Source: Oceanospirillales bacterium
GTDB taxonomy: Bacteria; Pseudomonadota; Gammaproteobacteria; Xanthomonadales; SZUA-36
Assembly (NCBI GenBank): GCA_003232965.1
Contig: QIKG01000049.1
Location: forward strand, 1-8,308
DNA: 8,308 nt
Direction of reading: 5' to 3'
In this document: in pieces, positions 1 through 6,338 of the stretch
Layout: every line of letters starts with the position of its first letter
Numbering within the stretch: position 1 is the stretch's first letter
Position numbers and translations under genes: made by a program
Notes under the pieces: model-generated
Databases searched by the model: none
What the model was told of the DNA's origin: nothing
The model's input: only the letters and a program-made list of their open reading frames with translations

Positions 1-116
1 ACGATTTTGTAGGGTAATTCGTTTACAAACCTCATATGCCCATTCTGGTCTGCGAGGGCCAGCCCTGAGGCTAATGCACATATAAGAAATACGCTGGTTC
101 CGACTGTTTTATTCAT
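1..116 (-). CDS. Small secreted protein, cluster family member (partial, runs off the left edge)
   Basis: The reading frame starts at the ATG at 116 and is still open at the window edge, so only the first 38 residues are visible. They form a textbook Sec signal peptide: MNK start, hydrophobic stretch with VFLICALASGLA, and an ALA-D cleavage point near residue 22. The mature start contains MRFVNELPYK, resembling the F-x-N opening of the other small proteins here. An AAGGAAG ribosome site lies about 6 bases before the ATG. The gene lies 79 bp downstream of the out-of-frame tail of the next minus-strand gene and has no copy of the shared promoter element of its own, so it is probably co-transcribed with that gene. 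Length and function are unknown; family membership is inferred from position, signal peptide and only a short mature stretch. Confidence 0.75.
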   Translation of the reverse strand, partial: MNKTVGTSVFLICALASGLALADQNGHMRFVNELPYKI

Positions 117-195
117 TTTCACACTTCCTTTGTTGAGTTTCACTTGAAAATTTTTGTTTTAAGAGTTTTTGCCAATTATCTGTGGCGCTTACGAT

Positions 196-344
196 TTAAT
201 CGGCTTTGATGATTATTTTCCCGCCACGCTGGCGTCCGTTGTTATTCGCGTATATGTAATCACAAGTGGTTTTTAAGTTGTCCGTACCGTCGGCATCTTC
301 ACATTTAGCAAATACAACGCACGCACTCCAACACATTAGCTTTA
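196..344 (-). pseudogene. Out-of-frame C-terminal remnant of the 305-661 gene
   Basis: In the +1 frame relative to the gene at 305-661, the minus strand encodes FAKCEDADGTDNLKTTC and ends GGKIIIKAD before a stop at 196-198. This matches the tail of the protein at 2775-3224, which reads FDRCNDLGASDALVVTC and ends HIRIEDA: F, basic, Cys, D, D, L and TC are all kept. The tail also resembles the GTLHINDS ending of the protein at 1100-1558. Restoring one frame near the AATAAAGC stretch (about 338-347) would give a full-length protein of about 154 residues. The break point is inferred from the alignment and could lie a few codons either way. Confidence 0.7.
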
Positions 345-661
345 TTCTTCTCCTTGCCGGTGGTGAGAGTGTAGTTCCCGGTGGTAACAATTTTGTTGAA
401 TTGGAGTTCCTCAACGGTGAAACTATAGTCTCTAACTTTGTTGCAGCCGTGATACACATCAAGCTTTTTCTTGTCTCCACTGTCAAGCGTATACGTCTTG
501 ACTGATTTGCCGTCGCCATCGTAAATAACAACTTTCATCTTGACAGCAGATTCGTTGTTGACTTTGGTCTTGAACTTAGATTCGGTAGTGGCGTGTGAGA
601 GGCCGAAAATTAGACTGGTGCACAGAATAAAACTGGTAATTATATTTTTGGAAGTTTTCAT
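305..661 (-). CDS. Small secreted protein, cluster family member, C-terminus altered by a frameshift
   Basis: The start at 661 is preferred over an upstream in-frame ATG at 748 because it follows AAGGA by 7 bases and begins a signal peptide (MKTSKNIITSF..., cleavage near LSHA-TT, residue 24); the 748 start would also lie upstream of the promoter element. The 118-residue product resembles the protein at 2775-3224 along its length: F....NN.S, a VV strand, DG..., KxYxL..G, a single Cys, then TGNYTLTTGKEK against QGQWTMLTGRKR. The frame ends early at 305, while the homologous C-terminal part continues in another frame (see 196-344). The gene is therefore a recent frameshift mutant, a sequencing error, or a shortened variant. 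Promoter element at 704-736. Function unknown; Sec export to the periplasm is predicted. Confidence 0.75.
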   Translation of the reverse strand: MKTSKNIITSFILCTSLIFGLSHATTESKFKTKVNNESAVKMKVVIYDGDGKSVKTYTLDSGDKKKLDVYHGCNKVRDYSFTVEELQFNKIVTTGNYTLTTGKEKNKANVLECVRCIC

Positions 662-703
662 GTAGTTATCCTTAAGTGAGTGTGTTTGTAAGACCTTCAG
701 CTC

Positions 704-736
704 TATAAGCGCCATCGATTGCGGAAACATGCCAAA
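704..736 (-). promoter_or_regulatory. Shared bipartite promoter-like element, copy 1
   Basis: Read on the minus strand: TTTGGCATG (736-728), a 16-bp spacer, then CGCTTATA (711-704). It lies 42 bp before the start codon at 661. Five other copies in the window share the same two boxes and the same spacer length. The geometry suits a -35/-10 pair for a non-housekeeping sigma factor; a two-box activator site is the alternative. Confidence 0.75.
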
Positions 737-1022
737 GAAAATCACCAAATGTTACCTAAGTGAGAAAGGCCGGTTCTCGGAATGGTGAGGAATTACCGGA
801 AAGCAAACTATTTTTTCTTGCTTTGGCATGCAGCGAGGGTCTGGGTCAGGCAAGCAGTTGTGAGAGTAAAGACTTAAATAATTCCGGGTGCGGTTATTGC
901 GCGTGGCTTGCCACACGGCATAGCAACCGGCCGCTTATCCATGCGCTCAATTTATTGCTTGGGCCCCCTGGCATCAAAGCTCACTTTAAAATTCCCACAG
1001 CAAAGACTGAGATCAAAAAAAG
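737..1022. other. Divergent intergenic region without a supported gene
   Basis: This stretch separates two divergent promoter elements. A 90-codon frame beginning with GTG at 760 on the plus strand runs through it, but it has no ribosome site, no convincing signal peptide and no resemblance to the neighbours. An isolated TTTGGCATG half-site occurs at 822-830 without its CGCT partner 16 bp downstream. I see no hairpin, repeat or RNA gene that I can support. Confidence 0.5.
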
Positions 1023-1055
1023 TTTGGCATGATTTCTCGCGCTTGAACGCTTTAC
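1023..1055 (+). promoter_or_regulatory. Shared bipartite promoter-like element, copy 2
   Basis: TTTGGCATG (1023-1031), a 16-bp spacer, CGCTTTAC (1048-1055). It lies 44 bp before the start codon at 1100 and would drive the three-gene unit 1100-2616. Confidence 0.75.
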
Positions 1056-1099
1056 TGAATAGAGAGAATGTAAATCACGAATGGTAGTAGGGATTTGAG

Positions 1100-1558
1100 A
1101 TGAGGAAGTTAATAAAACCAATCAGCATTATTGGCCTGGCTTTAGGCGCCGTGTTGTTAGCCGGTAGTATTCATGCAAACACAACATACTTCTTGAAAGT
1201 CGACAATCAAAGTTCGGTACAAACGACTGTGGTTGTATCCAAGGTCAGTGATGGTAGCGGTCGTGAACAAAAAGTCTTTAACGCCAATACCAACGGCGGG
1301 TTTCGCTTTGAAAGTAGCTGTAATACGGATAATGCCAAGAAACGTGATTACCTTGTCTATAAGGGCAAGTATCCCTCCCCCGGTGGCAACGCTATTGTCG
1401 GTTCCGGTACGCTCTTGATGAGTGCTATATCCACGGGTGGGGTTTGTTCAAAGACCTTTGATTTCAAAGCGACTAACAATAACTCTGGCACTGGTATCAC
1501 CATCAAAGCTAGGGCTGATGACTTTGGTATCGGCACCTTACACATCAATGATAGTTAA
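1100..1558 (+). CDS. Small secreted protein, cluster family member, first gene of a three-gene unit
   Basis: The 152-residue product begins with a clear Sec signal peptide (MRKLIKPIS, hydrophobic core to AGSIHA, cleavage near residue 26). The mature part opens YFLKVDNQSS, followed by a VVV strand and DGSG, the same order as in the protein at 2775-3224. It holds two cysteines (SSCNT, GVCSK), a Gly/Asn-rich stretch and a GTLHINDS ending comparable to HIRIEDA and KIIIKAD in other members. AGGGA at 1089-1093 is spaced 6 bases from the ATG. A secreted beta-rich domain with one disulfide is plausible but not proven. No catalytic motif is recognisable. The stop is 16 bp before the next gene, which points to co-transcription. 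Confidence 0.85.
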   Translation: MRKLIKPISIIGLALGAVLLAGSIHANTTYFLKVDNQSSVQTTVVVSKVSDGSGREQKVFNANTNGGFRFESSCNTDNAKKRDYLVYKGKYPSPGGNAIVGSGTLLMSAISTGGVCSKTFDFKATNNNSGTGITIKARADDFGIGTLHINDS

Positions 1559-1574
1559 TGCTCAGCCTCGATTA

Positions 1575-2009
1575 ATGCGCAAACTGATCTCATTGGCTGG
1601 CTTAGTTGTTTTTGTGATTGGTCCTTGTTTTGCCTACGAACAGGTGATTGCTGAAATTGACCAGGTCAGCTATAGCAACGACGGTGCGTATCAGGCCGCT
1701 GTTGTAATTACGTGGGAAAACCGGAAGTCTGGAGAGATTTATTCTGCGCGCTACCCCGTGGTTGCTAGAACAAACTCACATGGCAAGGACGGCTGGCTTG
1801 TTTCGGGAAAGAAACAAACGGTAAAACTGGACGAGCTTTCAGGCCCAGGCCGATCTGATTTCACCATTGCTCAGGGTGATACCGAGGATTGTCAGAAAAA
1901 GCGTTACAAGTTTATTTATAAGTCAGCTGCCAATGCGCGTGCTAAATATATCACCAGAGGCACAAGCTTGAATGACAACCGCTGCCGCCTGATCAACAAA
2001 CCCGAGTGA
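1575..2009 (+). CDS. Small secreted protein, divergent member, second gene of the unit
   Basis: I chose the ATG at 1575 because it starts a compact signal peptide (MRKLISLAGLVVFVIGPCFA, cleavage near residue 20); a longer in-frame start at 1548 would overlap the preceding gene and bury the signal. No strong ribosome site is visible, so translation may be coupled to the gene 16 bp upstream. The mature protein of about 124 residues starts YEQVIAEIDQ and has two cysteines (EDCQKK, NRCRL) bracketing KRYKFIYKS. Similarity to the other small proteins is weak: size, export signal and paired cysteines, but no shared NNxS opening. It could be a partner of the first gene product rather than a paralogue. 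Function unknown. Confidence 0.8.
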   Translation: MRKLISLAGLVVFVIGPCFAYEQVIAEIDQVSYSNDGAYQAAVVITWENRKSGEIYSARYPVVARTNSHGKDGWLVSGKKQTVKLDELSGPGRSDFTIAQGDTEDCQKKRYKFIYKSAANARAKYITRGTSLNDNRCRLINKPE

Positions 2010-2046
2010 ACACATGAATTTCAAAACTGCAAACCGGGAGCCAATC

Positions 2047-2616
2047 ATGGCCAGACCAAAGCGTATTCAATCACTAATGATCACACTGTTGATTTTTGCC
2101 CCTCTTACGGCAATGGCAGGCATAAAAAGCCAGCCAATAAATCCTGAAAACTGTGGCAGTCTTGAATTGGTGGAATGCATCGGCAAAAATCATCGCGATA
2201 CTTTATCTTTTCCATTTGCGGTCGCAGTGATGGCGATGGGTATCGAAATCGATAAAGTCACATTGCTGGGTCGTAGATCCGATAATGGCAGCAAGTTCAC
2301 CTCATTTGCTAGCAATGGCAATAATATTGCTGCCAACAAAGGTACGCTTTGGGAAATAAATGCCAGCGAGGTCGCGCTTCGTCTTGCCGATTCAAGCTTA
2401 TCCCAAATTGAAGCTGGTGGGTTTGAGTTAAGGCTGAGACTGCATAAATCTGGCGGTGCAAAAAAAGCTTGCCCGGCGATTAAATTTCGCAAATCAGGCG
2501 GCTGGGAGTTTTATGACAGCAACAAGAAAAAATGGCGTTCGATGGAATCCGGTACAACATTTACAGCAATGCAGGCTGCCATCAAAATTCCCACTAAAGG
2601 CCTACAGTGCCAATAA
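2047..2616 (+). CDS. Secreted protein of unknown function, third gene of the unit
   Basis: The ATG at 2047 follows GGGAG at 2036-2040 with a 6-base gap and starts a signal peptide (MARPKRIQSLM, core ITLLIFAPLTAMA, cleavage near residue 24). An ATG at 2014 in the same frame is less likely because it puts a charged tail before the signal. The 189-residue product is the largest of the small proteins and is not obviously related to them in sequence. Its mature part has four cysteines (ENCGS, VECIG, KACPA, LQCQ), two near the start and one at the extreme C-terminus, which suggests disulfides. It lies 37 bp after the previous gene and shares its transcript, presumably from the element at 1023-1055. 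No known domain is recognised. Confidence 0.8.
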   Translation: MARPKRIQSLMITLLIFAPLTAMAGIKSQPINPENCGSLELVECIGKNHRDTLSFPFAVAVMAMGIEIDKVTLLGRRSDNGSKFTSFASNGNNIAANKGTLWEINASEVALRLADSSLSQIEAGGFELRLRLHKSGGAKKACPAIKFRKSGGWEFYDSNKKKWRSMESGTTFTAMQAAIKIPTKGLQCQ

Positions 2617-2713
2617 ATGAAACTGAGAACCGGTGCAAGTAAGGACCAGATAATGGTCAGAAGTATAACCACCAGCAGCGTCGTTTTGGTTTGTGAACAG
2701 TAGTCCAAAATTG

Positions 2714-2746
2714 TTTGGCATATATTCCACTGCTTCCACGCTTAAC
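2714..2746 (+). promoter_or_regulatory. Shared bipartite promoter-like element, copy 3
   Basis: TTTGGCATA (2714-2722), a 16-bp spacer, CGCTTAAC (2739-2746). It lies 28 bp before the ATG at 2775, the shortest leader of the set, and would drive the small protein together with the secretin. The last base of the first box (A rather than G) differs from most copies. Confidence 0.7.
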
Positions 2747-2774
2747 AAGGTATAGAGTAATCAGGTGATATGAC

Positions 2775-3224
2775 ATGTGCAAAAAAAACGAATTCAAACA
2801 ACTGATGTTTGCGCTGATATGCCTGTCACTGGCTTCAGCAGCTAGTGCTGCGAATCACTTCGAGGCCAGTTTTAACAACAACTCATCCTCTGAGATCCGT
2901 GCGGTGGTTATGAAAGCAGATGGCAGCGGGATTAAAAGCTATCGCCTTAAGCCGGGTAGTTCGCGGGCGATTGATTTTAGGGTGAGATATTGCAACCAGG
3001 AAAAAGTGCGGGGTTTTATAGTGTACTCAAATGCAGGAAAGAAACTTGCGCAGGGGCAGTGGACAATGTTGACCGGTAGGAAAAGGGACGGACATTGTCA
3101 GCACAACTCCCTGACTTTTGATCGGTGTAACGACCTTGGTGCCAGCGACGCACTGGTGGTTACCTGTAATACTGAGCCTGAGCACAATGAAGAGTTGGGT
3201 CATATCAGGATTGAGGATGCTTGA
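2775..3224 (+). CDS. Small secreted protein, cluster family member, paired with the secretin
   Basis: The 149-residue product has an N-terminal signal peptide (MCKKNEFKQ, core LMFALICLSLASAASA, cleavage near residue 25). The mature start NHFEASFNNNSSSE is the clearest example of the family opening; then come a VVMKADGSG turn, SYRLKPG, RYCNQEK, a QGQWTMLTGRKR block, FDRCNDLGASDALVVTC and an ending GHIRIEDA. Four mature cysteines could form two disulfides. AGGTGA at 2763-2768 is spaced 6 bases from the ATG. Its TGA stop directly precedes the GTG start of the secretin, so the two are almost surely translated from one mRNA. This makes it the best candidate for a protein handled by that secretin, although the role is inferred from context only. 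Confidence 0.88.
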   Translation: MCKKNEFKQLMFALICLSLASAASAANHFEASFNNNSSSEIRAVVMKADGSGIKSYRLKPGSSRAIDFRVRYCNQEKVRGFIVYSNAGKKLAQGQWTMLTGRKRDGHCQHNSLTFDRCNDLGASDALVVTCNTEPEHNEELGHIRIEDA

Positions 3225-4655
3225 GTGAGTACTAAAATGCCTATATATCCTGCAACTAGCCGATGCTTCAAAATCATTGCCGCTTTTATGATGGTCTTGC
3301 TTGTTAGTGCCTGTGCAAGCCATGAAGAAAGACACAATGATGAAGACCTGAATCAGTTGTTTGAAAGCTACCGTGCCCAGAACGCCATGATTGTGCAGCG
3401 CCGTTCCGCAGCCCATACCCGGGGTATTGATCACCTGGAGTTTACTAAGGCGGATGATGGCAGCGTTCTGGTTTCAGTTGATCTGATAGAGGCTCGTCTG
3501 GATGTGGTGGTCATGTTGATTCTGGATGGCACCGACACAGAATATATTAATGAAAACACTACCCTTCCAGGTACTGTCAGCGCACGTTTTGAGGCTAAAC
3601 CGCTGATTGAGGCTTTGGCAATACTCTTAAGACCGCGGGGTATGACCGCAAGCATGAGTGACTCTATGGTCATTCTTGGCAGCGGGTCACAAACCACTGC
3701 TATGGATGCTGCTCTGGCATCATTTCCGGATAACGCTGAAAAAATTCACATCGATTGGCCATTGGAAAATATATCTACGCAAAGAGCGCTTGTGGTGCTT
3801 GACAGCATCTTCCCGATTGATGAAGACAGTGGTCAGAGGGAAATCGATTTTGCCTCGCATATCGAGGCTAACTCAATTATCTTGTCAGGCACGCGTGGCA
3901 ACGTTGAGGGTGCTATCAGGTTGCTCGATAATATTGACGCAGATACAGGTCATGTGTTGCTCGAAGCCCTGGTGGTTGAATTTAATGTGCAGTCATTTCT
4001 TGATATGGGTGCGCAAATTTCCAACGGTGCCTCTGGCGAATTTAGTAATATATTTGCTGATGTAACCAATATATCGTCATTTACAGCGGTGCTGAACATG
4101 CTCATTCGGGATGACAACGCGAGAATTGTTTCACGCCCCTATTTATCTACCCTAAGCGGCTCACCGGCACAGCTCGAAATTACGGAAGACCGATTTGTTG
4201 TAGTTCAAACGCCGGGAGGTCTTGACATTACGCTTGAACAGATTTCCAGCGGGATCATACTCGATATTCTGCCAGTGGTCACAAAAAACAAGAACATATT
4301 GCTGGATATATCGGTTGATCAATCCCAGTTCATTCCTACCCTGGGAAATGTTGAACTGCGACGGTCGCGTAACACCGTGAAAACATCCGCCCGTGTTTCC
4401 GATGGGCAAACCGTCATTATCGGGGGTTTGTCATTGAAAACCCGCGCCCAGAGTATTGCCGGCTTGCCCGGTTTACGTGATTTGCCGGGGCTTAAATATT
4501 TCTTCGGTCACGAGGATCATTTCGACCAGGAAAACCAGGTCATGATTTTCGTAACCCCGCACCGCTGGGAGCCGGGTATGGATGCCCCGTTAGTGGGTAA
4601 AAATAAATGGGGCATTTACGACCACAGAGAAGCGAAAAGTATTAGTAATGAATGA
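3225..4655 (+). CDS. Outer-membrane lipoprotein secretin (GspD/PilQ superfamily, short form)
   Basis: Secretins form ring-shaped outer-membrane gates through which type II, type III and type IV pilus systems pass folded proteins or fibres. This 476-residue protein has a lipoprotein signal with lipobox LVSAC (Cys30; next residue Ala, compatible with outer-membrane sorting). It has an STN/N0-like segment near residues 117-154 (VSARFEAKPLIEALAILL), an N1-like segment near 172-242, and a secretin core from about 243 (HVLLEALVVEF). The core holds RIVSRPYLSTLSG, the VSDGQTVIIGGL block (391-402), a LPGLRDLPGLKYFF segment (about 412-425) and MIFVTPHRW. It is shorter than a typical GspD (about 650 residues) and nearer the lipoprotein secretins of type IVb pili such as TcpC or BfpB. 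Start: GTG at 3225 with GAGG 8 bases upstream; ATG at 3237 is an alternative. No ATPase or platform gene is nearby. Confidence 0.92.
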   Translation: MSTKMPIYPATSRCFKIIAAFMMVLLVSACASHEERHNDEDLNQLFESYRAQNAMIVQRRSAAHTRGIDHLEFTKADDGSVLVSVDLIEARLDVVVMLILDGTDTEYINENTTLPGTVSARFEAKPLIEALAILLRPRGMTASMSDSMVILGSGSQTTAMDAALASFPDNAEKIHIDWPLENISTQRALVVLDSIFPIDEDSGQREIDFASHIEANSIILSGTRGNVEGAIRLLDNIDADTGHVLLEALVVEFNVQSFLDMGAQISNGASGEFSNIFADVTNISSFTAVLNMLIRDDNARIVSRPYLSTLSGSPAQLEITEDRFVVVQTPGGLDITLEQISSGIILDILPVVTKNKNILLDISVDQSQFIPTLGNVELRRSRNTVKTSARVSDGQTVIIGGLSLKTRAQSIAGLPGLRDLPGLKYFFGHEDHFDQENQVMIFVTPHRWEPGMDAPLVGKNKWGIYDHREAKSISNE

Positions 4656-4817
4656 GTCATTAACAAAACAATAGCGACAGCCAGTTGTTAGGATTGTTAC
4701 CGAGCGTGTCAATGGCAAGTGTTCTGACATTCAAACAACCTAGCGGCGGAAGGTCGCAGTCGGTAGATAATGAAACAGGTCGTATTGGGGTGGTAACGAT
4801 CACAGAGTAAGCTCTTG

Positions 4818-4850
4818 AAAGTGCGAGGTGTTTGGACAACCGCACTTTTT
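4818..4850 (+). terminator. Probable intrinsic terminator after the secretin unit
   Basis: An 8-bp perfect stem, AAAGTGCG (4818-4825) with CGCACTTT (4841-4848), encloses a 15-base loop that can add a short GGT/ACC inner pairing, and the right arm runs into TTTTT (4846-4850). It lies about 160 bp after the secretin stop codon. The rest of 4656-4969 shows no gene I can support. Confidence 0.6.
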
Positions 4851-4969
4851 CCTGGTGCACGAACAAGGCACGTTACAGCACAGCCTCTCATTGATGCTGT
4901 ATTCAGCAAGCCAACATGCAAAGCGCATAATGGCGTTTATTTTAACTAAATTTAAACAGGTGGTTTATT

Positions 4970-5407
4970 ATGAAAAAAAAGTATTTAGTTCAATCAATTG
5001 TGAGTTTCTGCTTAATTAGCGTCTTATCTTTTCAAGCACAGGCTGCGGTAACTCGGTTTGTTGTAAAAAACAATACTGAGTCAACAACATTCCAGGTTGT
5101 AGTAGAAAATGCTCGCGATCCTTCTTTCAACAAAAAAGGCACTGTTAAACCGGGAGGGGAGTTTAAATTTAAAGAGGCCGCTATCTGTGAGAAAGAGGCG
5201 GCTTGTATCTACACAATAAAAACGACCAATGGAACGGTAATTGCTAATGGCGGCCTATCAAAAAAGAAAGATGGTGCCTTAATTTGGTTTGACCACGATG
5301 GCGATGGCAGCAAAAAGGATGATGTGTCTGGTGATGCCTATAGGATTAACAATGATAAGAAAAACAGCACCTACATAATGAAAATTCTTAAGGTAATGGA
5401 TAACTAA
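4970..5407 (+). CDS. Small secreted protein, cluster family member with an acidic DxDxDG loop
   Basis: The 145-residue product has a signal peptide (MKKKYLVQSIV, core to LSFQAQA, cleavage near residue 25). The mature start TRFVVKNNTES, a VVVEN strand, VKPGGEFKFKE and IANGGLSKK follow the family layout. Two cysteines (AICEK, AACIY) lie close together. An acidic stretch, DHDGDGSKKDD, resembles a calcium-binding EF-hand or dockerin loop, but a single copy is not diagnostic. AGGTGG (4958-4963) lies 6 bases before the ATG. Unlike most members it has no convincing copy of the shared promoter element upstream; a weak housekeeping-like -10 (CATAAT, 4926-4931) is the only alternative seen. The gene is rich in A and Lys codons. 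Function unknown. Confidence 0.85.
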   Translation: MKKKYLVQSIVSFCLISVLSFQAQAAVTRFVVKNNTESTTFQVVVENARDPSFNKKGTVKPGGEFKFKEAAICEKEAACIYTIKTTNGTVIANGGLSKKKDGALIWFDHDGDGSKKDDVSGDAYRINNDKKNSTYIMKILKVMDN

Positions 5408-5479
5408 ATTTCTGCTATTCATTGCCTATCCTGGTCTGATCCAGAATATAAGATGTACCTGTTTTGACTTTCAACTACC

Positions 5480-5509
5480 GCCTGATATGGATCACGGTCC
5501 ATATCAGGC
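5480..5509. repeat. Perfect 12-bp inverted repeat
   Basis: GCCTGATATGGA (5480-5491) and TCCATATCAGGC (5498-5509) are exact reverse complements around a 6-base loop (TCACGG). It lies 72 bp after the stop of the gene at 4970-5407 and between convergent transcription units, which suits a transcription barrier. No T-run follows on either strand, so a standard intrinsic terminator is not supported; an operator or an mRNA 3'-end stabiliser are alternatives. Confidence 0.65.
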
Positions 5510-5604
5510 AGTGGTCAGCCGTTGGATGTAAATAGTCTCCGTTCAGTTTTATTCGCAGCTAAGTTTGGAGTCCTAGCCAACCCCCGCTGAGCGTGCAGGT
5601 TTTA

Positions 5605-5790
5605 TTACCTATTGACATCGACTGCATCCAGCAAATACAAACCGATCATTGATACCAGCACATAGCAACGGTGTTTGCCCTGCCCATGACATTTAGCGTT
5701 CAAGATCCCTCCTTAGCATCGAGATAATCGACTGCCATACCTACATTGGGTCTTCCAGTAAAAGGAAAAATCAGGCTTTGCCCGCACCCT
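5605..5790 (-). pseudogene. Decayed copy of the neighbouring minus-strand small protein (5857-6207 type)
   Basis: On the minus strand one frame reads VDYLDAKEGS and then stops (TGA at 5702-5700); a second frame from 5694 reads KCHGQGKHRCYVLVS and continues to LLDAVDVNR before a stop at 5605-5607. The intact gene at 5857-6207 has VYYLDGPG, KCHGQGNNRCRVRVS and FLDSEW in the same order, so eight of the ten residues KCHGQGxxRC are identical. The relic has at least one frameshift, has lost the last part with the two C-terminal cysteines, and shows no recognisable signal peptide. The upstream limit is uncertain. It lies directly downstream of the intact gene, as expected for a tandem duplicate that degenerated. 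Apart from this and the inverted repeat, nothing else is supported in 5408-5856. Confidence 0.7.
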
Positions 5791-5856
5791 TAAAGTCGTG
5801 GCAGCTTGGATTTTATGCTAAACAAAATACGCCGGTTAATGTGAGGGGCCGGACCA

Positions 5857-6207
5857 TTAATTGCAGCTTAAGTTATATTCGGCGCCAGTTTTGCTCATTA
5901 CACATTTTTCTTTGTTATAAGCCCATTCTGAATCCAGGAAAGTCGCACCCGTAATAGAAACGCGCACACGACATCTGTTATTTCCCTGCCCGTGGCATTT
6001 CAGGGTGCGCGTACCCGGGCCGTCCAAGTAGTAGACCTTGTGTGGAATCGGCCCCTTATCTTTACCATTGTGAACCGTGATTTCGGTTTTGGCCTGAAGC
6101 TGGCTCTCAAACTCAATCTTTACACCGTGCGAACCGTCTGCAAGCACAGCTGTTGAGAATAAAAAGCCCGCTACCAGCAGCAGTGATGCCTGTATTTTTG
6201 TTCTCAT
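5857..6207 (-). CDS. Small secreted four-cysteine protein, cluster family member
   Basis: The start at 6207 is favoured because GGAG lies 8 bases upstream; the ATG at 6213 is too close to it. The 116-residue product has a signal peptide (MRTKIQASLLLVAGFL, cleavage near AVLA-DG, residue 23). The mature 93 residues include VKIEFESQ, TEITVHNGKDKG, YYLDGPGTRTLKCHGQG, NRCRVRVS, EKCVMSK and an ending NLSCN. Four cysteines, one near the very end, fit two disulfides. Similarity to other members is in layout (signal, F-containing first strand, V strand, then cysteines) more than in residues; it is closer to the relic at 5605-5790. Its promoter element is at 6262-6294. Function unknown. Confidence 0.82.
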   Translation of the reverse strand: MRTKIQASLLLVAGFLFSTAVLADGSHGVKIEFESQLQAKTEITVHNGKDKGPIPHKVYYLDGPGTRTLKCHGQGNNRCRVRVSITGATFLDSEWAYNKEKCVMSKTGAEYNLSCN

Positions 6208-6261
6208 AATCATGTCTCCAAAAAAATAAGTAGTGGGCATGTAATTACATACCCTCAAGTC

Positions 6262-6294
6262 TAAGAGCGTAGTGTGCTGAACAAACACGCCAAA
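6262..6294 (-). promoter_or_regulatory. Shared bipartite promoter-like element, copy 4
   Basis: Minus strand: TTTGGCGTG (6294-6286), a 16-bp spacer, CGCTCTTA (6269-6262). It lies 54 bp before the ATG at 6207. The A-to-G change inside the first box and the C after CGCT make this the most divergent copy, yet the spacing is unchanged. Confidence 0.7.
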
Positions 6295-6338
6295 CCTGAG
6301 TGTGTTTAAGCTGTAAGGCCACTCCGGGAGATTGCTTT

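Noticed and set aside
822..830. A seventh TTTGGCATG.
   Set aside because: The partner box is missing at the expected distance; it is an isolated half-site.
760..1032. A 90-codon plus-strand frame starting with GTG, containing cysteines and a short hydrophobic stretch.
   Set aside because: No ribosome site, no clear signal peptide, no family resemblance, and it runs through the promoter at 1023-1031.
2617..2703. A 28-codon plus-strand frame starting right after the stop of the 2047-2616 gene.
   Set aside because: No ribosome site of its own and no recognisable product; it may only be intergenic sequence.
4784..4817. A near-match to the shared promoter element (ATTGGGGTG, 17 bp, AGCTCTTG) upstream of the 4970 gene.
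   Set aside because: Both boxes and the spacing deviate, and a probable terminator starts immediately downstream.
4864..4896. A second weak match (CAAGGCACG, 16 bp, CATTGATG) before the 4970 gene.
   Set aside because: The spacing is right but CGCT is absent and only about half the positions agree, so it is within chance expectation.
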